Source: JAHEJV01 sp964653555
Lineage (GTDB): Bacteria; Myxococcota_A; UBA9160; SMWR01
Assembly (NCBI GenBank): GCA_964653555.1
Contig: CAZZFT010000002.1
Coordinates: forward strand, 54,786 to 118,785
Direction of reading: 5' to 3'
Length of the DNA stretch: 64,000 bases
Under the pieces are notes generated by a model. It was not told the origin of the DNA. It was given only the letters and a program-made list of their open reading frames with translations, and did no database searches. Shown in pieces: positions 32,847-40,866 of the stretch (within the stretch, counting starts at the first letter, position 1; each line of letters starts with the position of its first letter). The position numbers and the translations under genes were made by a program.

Positions 32847-33695
32847 ATGGATCCCGTCCGGGTCGAGATACAGGGCCACGTGGCCGACGTTCAGCTCCAC
32901 CGGCCGGAGAAACTCAACGCACTGGATGCCGGCATGTACGAGGCCCTCGTCGAGGTGGGGACGGCCCTCGGGCGCAGTCCGGACGTGCGGGCCGTCGTGG
33001 TCTCGGGGGCGGGCCGCGCCTTCTGCGCGGGCCTCGACTTCAGCCGCTTTGCCCGGATGGAGGATCAGGCCGCGGGGGCGGCCGACGATTTGCTGCGCCG
33101 CGAGCCCGGAGAGCCGTGGAATCTCTCGCAGAAGGCGGCCTGGGTCTGGCGCGCGATCCCCGCTCCCGTGATCGCCGCGGTGCACGGCGTCGCCTACGGG
33201 GCCGGGCTCCAGGTTGCCCTGGGCGCCGACCTCCGGCTGGTGGCCGGGGATGCGCGGCTCTCGTTTCGCGAAGTCGTGTGGGGCCTGGTTCCCGACATGG
33301 GTGCGAGCCAGCTGACGCGAGGGACCGTGCGCCTCGACCAGCTGCGCGAGCTCATCTACACCGGTCGCGTCGTGTCCGGACACGAGGCGGTGGCGCTGGG
33401 ACTGGCCACGCGCGTCGCCGATCCGCCCTACGAGGCGGCCCTGGAGCTGGCGTGGGATATCGCCGCGCGCAGCCCCGCTGCCGTCCGGGCCGCGAAGGCG
33501 ATCCTCAACGAGGCGCCCTTCGTCTCGCTGGCGCAGGGACTCCGGATCGAGGAGGCCCACGCGCGTGAGCTGGTCGGCTCCGACGAGCAGCGGGAGGCCG
33601 TCCGCGCCAACCTGGCCGAGCGCCCACCGGGCGCGGAGTCGGGCGGCGGAGCCCGATCCGGCGGGCGCAGCAACACGGCGGCCAGCTCCAAGTAG
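32847..33695 (+). CDS. crotonase-family (enoyl-CoA hydratase/isomerase-like) protein
   Basis: A 282-residue crotonase, start ATG 32847 (MDPVRVEIQGHVADVQLHRPEKLNAL). GRAFCAGLDFSRF is the CoA-oxyanion loop. The first hydratase glutamate is replaced by Gln (YGAGLQVALGADLRLV), while the second region keeps Glu (LSFREVVWGLVPDMG). This pattern fits isomerase-like or other crotonase chemistry better than simple hydration. The last 25 residues are Gly/Ala/Ser-rich and probably disordered. Confidence 0.88.
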   Translation: MDPVRVEIQGHVADVQLHRPEKLNALDAGMYEALVEVGTALGRSPDVRAVVVSGAGRAFCAGLDFSRFARMEDQAAGAADDLLRREPGEPWNLSQKAAWVWRAIPAPVIAAVHGVAYGAGLQVALGADLRLVAGDARLSFREVVWGLVPDMGASQLTRGTVRLDQLRELIYTGRVVSGHEAVALGLATRVADPPYEAALELAWDIAARSPAAVRAAKAILNEAPFVSLAQGLRIEEAHARELVGSDEQREAVRANLAERPPGAESGGGARSGGRSNTAASSK

Positions 33696-33812
33696 GACAA
33701 TTTCGAAACAAACTGACCCAAAAAATTGTTATATGACCTAAAATAGGCTGTGATAAATTCCCGTTTCGTGATCTTTCCAGCCACGCCGAGAGACTGCTAG
33801 GAGGAACCCCCC
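33696..33812 (+). promoter_or_regulatory. AT-rich promoter region of the amidohydrolase-SDR unit
   Basis: ACAATTT at 33697-33703 and AAATTGT at 33723-33729 form a 7-bp-arm inverted repeat that overlaps a -35-like TTGTTA at 33726-33731. A -10-like TGTGAT follows at 33749-33754 with 17-bp spacing. A second small dyad, CCTA-AAA-TAGG, lies at about 33737-33747. AGGAGG precedes the ATG at 33813. The promoter assignment is by eye. Confidence 0.5.
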
Positions 33813-35060
33813 ATGACCCTCGCACCCGAGGCCCGGATCACCGACGAGCCCCGCTTCGCGAATCTCAAGGTCATCGACGTCGATACCCACTTCTGCGAGC
33901 CCTACGACCTGTGGACGTCGCGCGTGCCCGCCGCCTACAAGGACCAGGTTCCGCGGGTCGAGCGCGTGCCCGTGCCGAACGACCAGCGGTTTGCCGGCTT
34001 CATCACCGGTGGTCAGACCGAGATCGATGCCTGGGTGATCGGGCAGCAGAAAGATTTCCTGATCACGTCGTCGCCGATCTGCGTGATCGAGCGCAACGGA
34101 CGCAAGCGCCTGAGCGCCGACTACTCCTCGCTGCGCCAGGACACCGTCGACCCGGGTGCCTACGACGCGAAGGCGCGGGTCGAGGTGATGGACTCCATGG
34201 GAGTTCACGCCCAGATCATGTACCCCAACGTCGCAGGGGGCGGCGCGAACTTCTTCAAGAAGATCGACAACAAGGTGAAGACGCTGGTCGTCAACGTCTT
34301 CAACGACGCGATGGCGGAATTCCAGAGCACGAGTGGCGACCGGGTCTTCCCGATGGCCGTGCTCCCCTGGTGGGACGCAGAGGCCTCGGTGAAGGAGGTG
34401 GAACGGGCCCACGGCATGGGCATGCGCGGCGTCGTGACCACTTCGGATCCGCACACGCTCGGCATTCCGCACCTCGGCTCTCCCGAGTGGGAGCCGGTGT
34501 GGGAGGTCTGCCAGGACCTCGAGATGCCGGTCAACTTCCACATCGGATCCAGCGAGCTGGGCATCCAGGTCTACACGAACGCCTCCTGGCCCGGAGTGGG
34601 GCCCGAGGTGGCGATGTCGTTGGGCTCCGCGGCGCTGTTCCAGGACAACGCCCGCGTGATCGGCAACCTGATCTACCACGGGGTCCCGGAGCGCTTCCCG
34701 CGCCTCAAGTTCGTGTCGGTGGAGAGCGGACTGAGCTGGATTCCCTTCTACCTCGAGACGCTCGACCACCAGGCCGTCGAGACCGCACCGAACGAGCTGT
34801 CCCACCTGACGATGAAGCCCTCCGACTACTTCCGGAGGAACTTCTACTGCTCGTTCTGGTTCGAGTCAGCGCTGGTCAAGGCGGCGACGGACTTTCTGGG
34901 TGACCACTGCGTGATGTTCGAGACGGACTACCCGCATCCGACCTGCCTGTATCCCAACGGGCGTCAGAGCCTCAAGAAGACGCTGTCGGACGTCTCGGAC
35001 GAGACGATGCGGAAGATCGTCCAGGACAACGCCGCGCAGCTCTATCGCATCCCCGTGTAG
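33813..35060 (+). CDS. amidohydrolase-2 family protein (ACMSD-like)
   Basis: A 415-residue TIM-barrel metal enzyme. Expected ligands are visible: DVDTHFCEP (Asp-x-His-x-x-Glu) at the N-terminus, His in PVNFHIGSS, and the catalytic Asp in FETDYPHP near the end. YHGVPERFPRLKFVSVESG is a typical strand of decarboxylase or hydrolase members of this family. The reaction could be decarboxylation or hydrolysis of a cyclic or aromatic compound. An SDR gene follows after 10 bp. Confidence 0.92.
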   Translation: MTLAPEARITDEPRFANLKVIDVDTHFCEPYDLWTSRVPAAYKDQVPRVERVPVPNDQRFAGFITGGQTEIDAWVIGQQKDFLITSSPICVIERNGRKRLSADYSSLRQDTVDPGAYDAKARVEVMDSMGVHAQIMYPNVAGGGANFFKKIDNKVKTLVVNVFNDAMAEFQSTSGDRVFPMAVLPWWDAEASVKEVERAHGMGMRGVVTTSDPHTLGIPHLGSPEWEPVWEVCQDLEMPVNFHIGSSELGIQVYTNASWPGVGPEVAMSLGSAALFQDNARVIGNLIYHGVPERFPRLKFVSVESGLSWIPFYLETLDHQAVETAPNELSHLTMKPSDYFRRNFYCSFWFESALVKAATDFLGDHCVMFETDYPHPTCLYPNGRQSLKKTLSDVSDETMRKIVQDNAAQLYRIPV

Positions 35061-35070
35061 CGGTCTACGC

Positions 35071-35988
35071 ATGGCGGGACGGCTCGAGGGCAAGGTCGCG
35101 CTGATCACCGGTGGCGCCAGCGGAATGGGCAGGGCCACGGTGATCCGCTTCCTCGCCGAGGGGGCCGCGGTGGTCGTCGCCGACCTGAACGAGGAGACCG
35201 GCAAGCAGACGCTGGCGGAGATCGAACGGTCCGGCGCTGGCGCGCGCGCACGCTTTGCTCGCACCGACGTGACGAGCGAGGTGCAGGTGCAGGAGGCGGT
35301 CGAACTCGCGACGAGAGAGTTCGGTCGCCTCGACGTCGTCTTCAACAACGCCGGAATCGTCGGCGCCGTCGGGAGCATCCTCGACACGGAGGTGGAGGAC
35401 TGGGACTTCACCTTCGCAGCCGTCACCCGCAGCGTGTTTCTGGGCATCAAACACGGCGGTCGCGCGATGCGCGCCGCGGGCGTCGACGGCTCGATCATCA
35501 ACACCGCCTCGGTCGCGGCGTTCTCGGGCGGGGGAGGGCCCGTCGCCTACTCCGCGGCGAAGGCGGCGGTGATCAACCTGACGAGGGCCGCAGCCCTCGA
35601 GCTGGCTGCGCACCGGATCCGCGTGAACGCGATCTGCCCGGGGGCGATCCTGACCCCCCTGGTGCATCGCGGGCGCGAGGCCAAGCTGCGGCAGCTCTTC
35701 GCGGACATGCAGCCCTGGCCCGAGGCGGGCGAGGGTCATCACATCGCCGCCGCCGCGCTCTTCCTCGCCAGCGACGACGCCATCTTCGTCACCGGGGAGT
35801 CGCTCGTGGTGGATGGAGGCGCCATGGCGAAGGGCCCCGCCACCTGGTCGCGCGGCCCCGCCCCGCTGTTCCGGCGTCAGCCCGGTCTCGCCGCTCCCGA
35901 GGAGCTCGGTTCCGGGGCGCTGTTCAGCGGCCTGGACCACGGCAACACGGGGATTCCTTCGGTGGCGCGGAGATGGGATCCGAAGTGA
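35071..35988 (+). CDS. SDR-family oxidoreductase
   Basis: A 305-residue SDR closely related to the one at 17742-18611: both begin MAGRLEGKVA and have ITGGASGMGRATV. Further features are NNAG, catalytic Ser in NTASVAAFSG, YSAAK, IRVNAICPGAILTP and VTGESLVVDGG. A C-terminal extension of about 45 residues ends GNTGIPSVARRWDPK, comparable to the tail of the relative. No clear ribosome-binding site, so translation may be coupled to the amidohydrolase 10 bp upstream. Likely alcohol/ketone interconversion. Confidence 0.92.
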   Translation: MAGRLEGKVALITGGASGMGRATVIRFLAEGAAVVVADLNEETGKQTLAEIERSGAGARARFARTDVTSEVQVQEAVELATREFGRLDVVFNNAGIVGAVGSILDTEVEDWDFTFAAVTRSVFLGIKHGGRAMRAAGVDGSIINTASVAAFSGGGGPVAYSAAKAAVINLTRAAALELAAHRIRVNAICPGAILTPLVHRGREAKLRQLFADMQPWPEAGEGHHIAAAALFLASDDAIFVTGESLVVDGGAMAKGPATWSRGPAPLFRRQPGLAAPEELGSGALFSGLDHGNTGIPSVARRWDPK

Positions 35989-35998
35989 GTCCGGGGAA

Positions 35999-36532
35999 TC
36001 AGTGAGCGGATCCGCCTCCCCGCGCCCAGAAGCGCTTCCAGCTGTCGAGCGCGTAGGGCACGACTCCGGTCCCCGTCTGGCTTGCGGGCCAGTTCGCCGG
36101 AGGGAGATCCAGCGGGTTCTGGCCCAGCTCGGCGCCGTAGACGAGCAGGTGCCGCCGGCGAGCGAAGAGCCAGCGTCCTCCGCGGCGCTCGTAGTCGTCG
36201 TGGTACTGGATCGCCTGGACCACCCATCGCTTCGAGTCGAGTCCGCCGTCCTGGATCTCGGCGCGGCAGTACACGATTCCCTTCGCGTGCGCGTCGTCCA
36301 GGAAGTCGATCACGTGGTTTCCGACGTGGAGGAAGCTCAGGCCGATCGATCGCATCATCTGCTCGAACTCGTCTCGCAGCAGGTCGCGTCCCCGGCGCCC
36401 GCGAGACGCCTGCACGTCTTCGGTGTAGAGCTCCATCAGCGGATCGAAGTCGCGCGCGTCCACGTATACCGCATAGCGTTGAGCGAGCTGGCGGATCTCG
36501 TCGCGAGCGATCAGGCGTTCGAGGTCGTCCAT
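35999..36532 (-). CDS. SnoaL-like (NTF2-fold) protein
   Basis: A 177-residue protein with the SnoaL/NTF2-like opening LERLIARDEIRQLAQRYAVYVDARDFDPLMELYTEDV, a cone-shaped barrel fold. RWLFARRRHLLVYG is the last strand pair. Members include ring isomerases, dehydratases and hydroxylases in steroid and polyketide pathways as well as non-enzymatic proteins. It is third in the minus-strand run ABM protein, amidohydrolase, SnoaL. Confidence 0.82.
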   Translation of the reverse strand: MDDLERLIARDEIRQLAQRYAVYVDARDFDPLMELYTEDVQASRGRRGRDLLRDEFEQMMRSIGLSFLHVGNHVIDFLDDAHAKGIVYCRAEIQDGGLDSKRWVVQAIQYHDDYERRGGRWLFARRRHLLVYGAELGQNPLDLPPANWPASQTGTGVVPYALDSWKRFWARGGGSAH

Positions 36533-36562
36533 CGTCTTCTCCTGAATCTCGTGCCGATGTGG

Positions 36563-37552
36563 TCAGATCCGGTACACGCGCGCCGCGTTGTCGTGGAAGA
36601 GTGCGGCCTTCTCGTCGGCGCTGGACCCGGATGCGATGCGCTTGAACACGTTCCAGAGCACACGGTAGGAGCCGCTCACCCGGTCGACGGGAAAGTTGCT
36701 CTCGAACATGCAGCGGCTCGCGCCGAAGCGCTCGATCGCATGATGGTGGTAGCGCCGGGTCGCTTCGGCGATCTCCAACGAGTCGGGCGGATCGGGGCGC
36801 CGATCCCAGCCGTGGCCGTTGATAGCCATGTGGATCCCGCCCAGCTTCACGTTCACGTTCGGGCACTCGGCGAGCTCGTCGATCGCGCGCCGCCAGGCGG
36901 CGAACACCTCGTCCGCTCGGCCGGCGTAGGGGCCGACGCCGAGGGGTCCGCCCAGGTGATCGAGCACGATCGGGACCTCGGGGAAGGCGCGCGCGAGGGC
37001 GGTCAGCTCGGGGATCTGCGGGTGGTAGAGCCAGGCATCGAAGGAGAGTCCCAGGAGGGCGAGCTGTCGGAATCCGGCCCGGAAGGTGGCGTCCGCGAGA
37101 ATCCCGGGCGGAGTGCCGGTGTGGTTGTTCCAGACTTCGGGGCTCGGGTCGTGGGCCGTCGCATGACGGATTCCCCGAAAGCGCTGAGGGCTCGCCGCCA
37201 GGTGTGCCTCCAGGACCGCGCGCACGCCCTCGCCCAGCCGCAGGTCGGCGTAGCCCACGATCGCCGCCGCAACCCGCGTGGTGCCGTGATTCGTCTCGTC
37301 GGCGATCCGCTCCACGAACTCCGTCTCACCGACCGGAGAAAGCTCCGGCGGGCCTCCGGTCCGGTAGCTCGCGGTGCACTCGACGAATACGGTGCTCGTG
37401 ACGCGGTGTCCGCTGCCCGTATCACACAGCAGATCGGCCAGGCGATAGGGCCTCGCCTTCGGGACCGCAGGGATCCGATCCCAGAGATGGTGATGGGCGT
37501 CGCAGATGGGGAGGTCCGGATCCAGGATCTCGTCGTCGGTCCGGGATGCCAT
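36563..37552 (-). CDS. amidohydrolase family protein
   Basis: A 329-residue TIM-barrel hydrolase starting at ATG 37552 (MASRTDDEILDPDLPICDAHHHLWDR). It has the HxH metal motif in ICDAHHHLWD, PIVLDHLGGPLG, VNVKLGGI, and the C-terminal MFESNFPVD where active relatives usually have GSDWP or SNFPxD. This resembles lactonase/2-pyrone-4,6-dicarboxylate-hydrolase relatives. It could open a lactone or cyclic intermediate. The ABM gene ends 5 bp upstream. Confidence 0.9.
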   Translation of the reverse strand: MASRTDDEILDPDLPICDAHHHLWDRIPAVPKARPYRLADLLCDTGSGHRVTSTVFVECTASYRTGGPPELSPVGETEFVERIADETNHGTTRVAAAIVGYADLRLGEGVRAVLEAHLAASPQRFRGIRHATAHDPSPEVWNNHTGTPPGILADATFRAGFRQLALLGLSFDAWLYHPQIPELTALARAFPEVPIVLDHLGGPLGVGPYAGRADEVFAAWRRAIDELAECPNVNVKLGGIHMAINGHGWDRRPDPPDSLEIAEATRRYHHHAIERFGASRCMFESNFPVDRVSGSYRVLWNVFKRIASGSSADEKAALFHDNAARVYRI

Positions 37553-37557
37553 CGGCT

Positions 37558-37920
37558 CTACTCCCGCGGGCTCTCCCCCGCCAGGTCCCGGCTGCTCCCG
37601 CCCTGGAGATGCGGCGGCAGCTCGAGGGGACGCGACGAGGCCACCTCGTAGAGTTCCGCTCCGAGCGAGCGCACACCGAGAGCGCCGAGGCTCCGCTCGA
37701 ACTCTGCCAGGTGGGCGGTAGCGAAGTGCGCGTCGAGGGCGGACTGCGACTCCCACTCCTCGAAGATGCGGAATCGGCCCGGGCGACCGAGCTCCTGCGA
37801 GATCACGTAGTTCCTGCACCCCGGCTCGCGCTGCGAGGCTTCGCTCATGGCCGCCGCCGCCGAGACGGCCTGCTCGTGCTGCGCGGGATCGATCTCGATC
37901 CTGCCGGCGATCACGATCAC
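37558..37920 (-). CDS. antibiotic-biosynthesis-monooxygenase (ABM) domain protein
   Basis: A 120-residue protein starting at GTG 37920, which has GGAGGAG a few bases upstream; the frame upstream to 37992 lacks similarity. The ABM ferredoxin-like fold is seen in VIVIAGRIEIDPAQHEQAVSAAAAM, GCRNYVISQELGRPGRFRIFEEWES and the final FATAHLAEF. Members are small dimeric cofactor-free monooxygenases or quinone/heme-related enzymes. The last 35 residues are Pro/Ser/Gly-rich. It starts the ABM-amidohydrolase-SnoaL unit. Confidence 0.83.
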   Translation of the reverse strand: MIVIAGRIEIDPAQHEQAVSAAAAMSEASQREPGCRNYVISQELGRPGRFRIFEEWESQSALDAHFATAHLAEFERSLGALGVRSLGAELYEVASSRPLELPPHLQGGSSRDLAGESPRE

Positions 37921-38087
37921 GGCGACTCCTCCCGGCCGCGAGCCGCCCGATCGCGACCCCTCGATGAACAACAGAAGGCCAACAAAGATCACGTTATCGG
38001 ACTACTTTTACCATCTGGATTACGAAATAGCGAGAGAATTCGCCCAATAGAGCGTATGATTCGCACCAACGAGGGAGGCCGGGCCGG
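37921..38087. promoter_or_regulatory. divergent promoter region between ABM unit and COG3804-type copy 3
   Basis: AT-rich sequence at about 37985-38060 includes TATGAT at 38055-38060, a plausible -10 for the plus-strand gene at 38088. It also holds TTACGA at 38020-38025, resembling half of the dyad at 31604-31641. GGAGG at 38074-38078 is the ribosome-binding site for GTG 38088. No clear dyad was seen. Confidence 0.4.
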
Positions 38088-39161
38088 GTGACCTACCGAG
38101 TGATCCAATGGGGTACCGGCCAGGTCGGGAAGATCGCAGTCGCGGCGATCGCCGAGAGCCCCGATCTGGAGCTGGTCGGAGCCCGCGTCTACGACCCGGA
38201 CAAGGTCGGCCGCGACGTCGGCGAGATCTGCGGGATCGGGCCCCTGGGCGTGCGGGCCACCGACTCCGAGAGCGAGCTGCTCGCGCTCGAAGCGGACTGC
38301 GTGCTGTGGATGGGCACCGCCACCATGTTCGGTCCGGGTGGCTCGATGCAGCAGGGTGTCGACGAGCTCTGTCGCATCCTGGCGTCGGGAAAGAATCTGA
38401 TCTCGATCGTGCACGTGTACTTCATCCACCCGCGATCTCTGCCGCCGGCGGTTCGCGATCCCGTGGAGGCCGCCTGCGCGAAGGCGGGAGTCTCTTTCCA
38501 CGTGTGCGGGATCGATCCGGGCTTCAGCGCCGAGGTGCTCGCCCTGACTCTGACCGGCTTGTGCCGTCGCGTGGACCGGCTGCGCGCCTACGAGATTCTC
38601 GACTACGCGAGCTACCGCAGCCCGCAGATCATGTTCGACGTGATGGGGTTCGGCAGGCCACCCGCGGCAGCGACTCCGCTCGGAAGCGACGTGATGATCG
38701 CGGGCTACGGCGCCTCCCTGAAGATCGTGGGGCAGGCGATCGGGCTGCCCGTGGACGACGTGCGCTTCGTGCACGAGGTCGAGGTGGCCCGAGAGCGCTT
38801 CGAGGTCGCGGCCGGCGCGATCGAGAAGGGAGGAGTGTCCGCGATCCGGTATGCCTTCGAGGGCCTCGTCCGGGGCGAGCCCCGGATCTCGATCGAGCAC
38901 GTCACGCGACTCAATGACGAGCAGGCGCCACAGTGGCCCCAGGGACACGGGTACCGGGTGGACATCGACGGCGAGCCGCCGATCCGCTTGGAGATGCGCC
39001 TCGGCGGCGAGGGAGGTCGCGATCCCTTCTACGACTCGCACATCGCGACCGCGATGCACGCGGTGCACTCGATTCCCGGAGTGTGCGGGGCGCCACCGGG
39101 GATCACCACCTTGATCGACCTGCCGCGCCTCCACGGCCGTTTCGGGCCACGCGTCGGCTGA
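38088..39161 (+). CDS. dihydrodipicolinate-reductase-like NAD(P)-dependent protein (COG3804 type), copy 3
   Basis: A 357-residue paralogue of the proteins at 14698 and 30463. The GTG start at 38088 is supported by GGAGG at 38074-38078. It shows YRVIQWGTGQVGKIAVAAI (dinucleotide-binding turn), ARVYDPDKVGRDVGEICGIGPLGVRATD, CGIDPGFSAEVLALTLTGLC, EILDYASYRSPQIMFDVMGFG and EHVTRLNDEQAPQWPQGHGY. It is followed after 14 bp by an SDR. The presence of three copies, each beside catabolic oxidoreductases, suggests a group acting on different but related substrates. Confidence 0.82.
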   Translation: MTYRVIQWGTGQVGKIAVAAIAESPDLELVGARVYDPDKVGRDVGEICGIGPLGVRATDSESELLALEADCVLWMGTATMFGPGGSMQQGVDELCRILASGKNLISIVHVYFIHPRSLPPAVRDPVEAACAKAGVSFHVCGIDPGFSAEVLALTLTGLCRRVDRLRAYEILDYASYRSPQIMFDVMGFGRPPAAATPLGSDVMIAGYGASLKIVGQAIGLPVDDVRFVHEVEVARERFEVAAGAIEKGGVSAIRYAFEGLVRGEPRISIEHVTRLNDEQAPQWPQGHGYRVDIDGEPPIRLEMRLGGEGGRDPFYDSHIATAMHAVHSIPGVCGAPPGITTLIDLPRLHGRFGPRVG

Positions 39162-39175
39162 GACGGAGGATCTCC

Positions 39176-39958
39176 ATGCTGCTCCCGAACAAGGTGGTGA
39201 TGATCCAGGGCGTGGGGCCGGGACTCGGGCGGCAGCTCGCGCTGGCGGCGGCGCGGGAAGGCGCCGACGTTGCGCTCGCCGCGCGCACATCCGCCACGCT
39301 CGAGAAGGTCGCCGCAGACGTCAGGGCGGCGGGTCGGCGGGCGGTCGTCGTTCCGACGGACATCGCCGACCGCGCCCAGTGCGATCGCTTCGTCGAGCGG
39401 ACGCTCGCGGAATACGGTCGCATCGACGCGCTGATCAACAGCGCGATGACCCACTACACGCACCCCTTCGAGTCCGCCGACCTCGACGCCTGGCGGCGTG
39501 TCATGGAGGTGAACTTCTTCGGCTACCTGAACATGACCCAGGCGGTGATCCCCGCGATGAAGTCGCAGGGCGGTGGCGCGATCGTCATGGTGAACACGAA
39601 GGAGGTGCGAGCTCCGGCGTTCCACGGGATCGGCGCCTACGCGAGCTCGAAGGGAGCGCTGGCCGCCGCCACGCGCTGTCTGGCGCAGGAGCTTGCGCCC
39701 TCGGGCATCCGCGTGAACCAGGCCTACGTGGGGATCATGTGGGGCCCTCCCGTCCAGGGGCTCGTCGCCGAGCTCGCCGCCGAGCGGGGCGTGTCGGCGG
39801 CCCAGGTGAAGGCCGACCTGGAGGCGCTGATTCCGCTCGGGCGCATGCCCGAGGACCGAGAGTGCGCGGACACCATCCTGTTCCTGGCGTCGGACCACGC
39901 GCGCGTCGTGATCGGCGCGTCCTTCGACGTCAACGGAGGTCAGGTGCTCGGTGTCTGA
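39176..39958 (+). CDS. SDR-family oxidoreductase
   Basis: A 260-residue SDR, ATG 39176 with GGAGG at 39165-39169. The dinucleotide turn is VVMIQGVGPGLGRQLA. Tyr and Lys are in GAYASSKGAL, but the catalytic serine region reads VMVNTKEVRAP, with Thr-Lys where most SDRs have Ser. IRVNQAYVGIMWGPPVQGL and VVIGASFDVNGGQVLGV complete the fold. The SDR at 46886-47665 is a close paralogue with the same MLLxNKVVMIQGVGPGLG opening. It converges on the crotonase gene, with a 10-bp gap. Confidence 0.9.
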   Translation: MLLPNKVVMIQGVGPGLGRQLALAAAREGADVALAARTSATLEKVAADVRAAGRRAVVVPTDIADRAQCDRFVERTLAEYGRIDALINSAMTHYTHPFESADLDAWRRVMEVNFFGYLNMTQAVIPAMKSQGGGAIVMVNTKEVRAPAFHGIGAYASSKGALAAATRCLAQELAPSGIRVNQAYVGIMWGPPVQGLVAELAAERGVSAAQVKADLEALIPLGRMPEDRECADTILFLASDHARVVIGASFDVNGGQVLGV

Positions 39959-39968
39959 AGCTGCCCCG

Positions 39969-40781
39969 CTACCCGTCTCTCTCGGGGAGGTCGCGGCTCA
40001 CTCGCAGCCTCCAGTTCGGCTTGCGCTTGTCGAGGAACGAGGTGACGCCCTCCTGGGCGTCTTCCTGTTCACCCGTCCAGCGGAACCATCGCGCCTCGCG
40101 CGGACCGAAGTCGGTCAGACGAGGGGAGATCCCCTCCCAGAGCAGCCTCTTGGAGAGCGCTACCGAGACCGGCGCTGCCAGCAGCACCTCCCGCGCGCGC
40201 TCACGGGTGGCCTCGAGCACCCGGTCGGCGGGTAGGGCGGCGCTGGCGAGGCCGAGCGCTGCGAGTTCGCTCCCGCGCAGCATCCGGCCGGTGAGCAGCA
40301 GGTCCGCCGCGTTCGAGAGCCCCGCCACGCGCGGCACGATCGCGTGGGACCAGAGCTCGGGCAGGACGCCGCGCCGCGTGAAGGCAAACTGCACCTTGGC
40401 GTCCTCCGCCACGAAGCGCACGTCGCAGGTCATCGGATAGGTGATGCCCCAGCCGATGGCGTGACCGTTGATGGCCGCGAAGACGGGCTTGCGTATCTGC
40501 CAGGGAAAGGGCCCGCCGAGATAGCCCTCGTCACTGGCTCCGCGTTCCCGATCGCTCGCTGCGAAGGTGTCGTCGGCGGTCATGTCGATGCCGGCGCAGA
40601 AGGCGCGGCCGCGCCCGGTCAGCACCACCGCTCGGATCCCGTCGTCCTCGTCGCAGCGCCGCATGGTCAGGCCCAGCTCCCGGGCCATGGTCGGAGTCCA
40701 CGCATTCATGCGCTCGGGCCGGTTCAGGCTGACGGTCGCGATCTGGTCGTCGACTTCGAACAGCAGCGTCTCGTAGTCCAT
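39969..40781 (-). CDS. enoyl-CoA hydratase/isomerase (crotonase family)
   Basis: A 270-residue crotonase starting at ATG 40781 (MDYETLLFEVDDQIATVSLNRPERMNA). GRAFCAGIDM is the oxyanion loop. The first hydratase glutamate is not conserved (GWGITYPMTCDVRF), but FAFTRRGVLPELWSHAIVPRVAG carries the Glu of the RRGxxPE variant found in a large subgroup. It follows the acyl-CoA synthetase gene on the same strand, separated by an 85-bp spacer with a hairpin. Confidence 0.88.
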   Translation of the reverse strand: MDYETLLFEVDDQIATVSLNRPERMNAWTPTMARELGLTMRRCDEDDGIRAVVLTGRGRAFCAGIDMTADDTFAASDRERGASDEGYLGGPFPWQIRKPVFAAINGHAIGWGITYPMTCDVRFVAEDAKVQFAFTRRGVLPELWSHAIVPRVAGLSNAADLLLTGRMLRGSELAALGLASAALPADRVLEATRERAREVLLAAPVSVALSKRLLWEGISPRLTDFGPREARWFRWTGEQEDAQEGVTSFLDKRKPNWRLRVSRDLPERDG

Positions 40782-40809
40782 ACGCGTTCGACTCGGGGTT
40801 TGGCTAGGA

Positions 40810-40829
40810 GGCCGACTCGGGAGTCGGCC
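40810..40829 (-). terminator. perfect hairpin between acyl-CoA synthetase and crotonase genes
   Basis: GGCCGACTC at 40810-40818 and GAGTCGGCC at 40821-40829 form a perfect 9-bp stem with a two-base centre. There is no T-run on the minus-strand side, so it may act as a processing or pausing structure, or be a protein-binding dyad, rather than an intrinsic terminator. Confidence 0.4.
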
Positions 40830-40866
40830 GACGCGCAGCGAGCCGAAGGCGAGCGAAGTTCATCGG

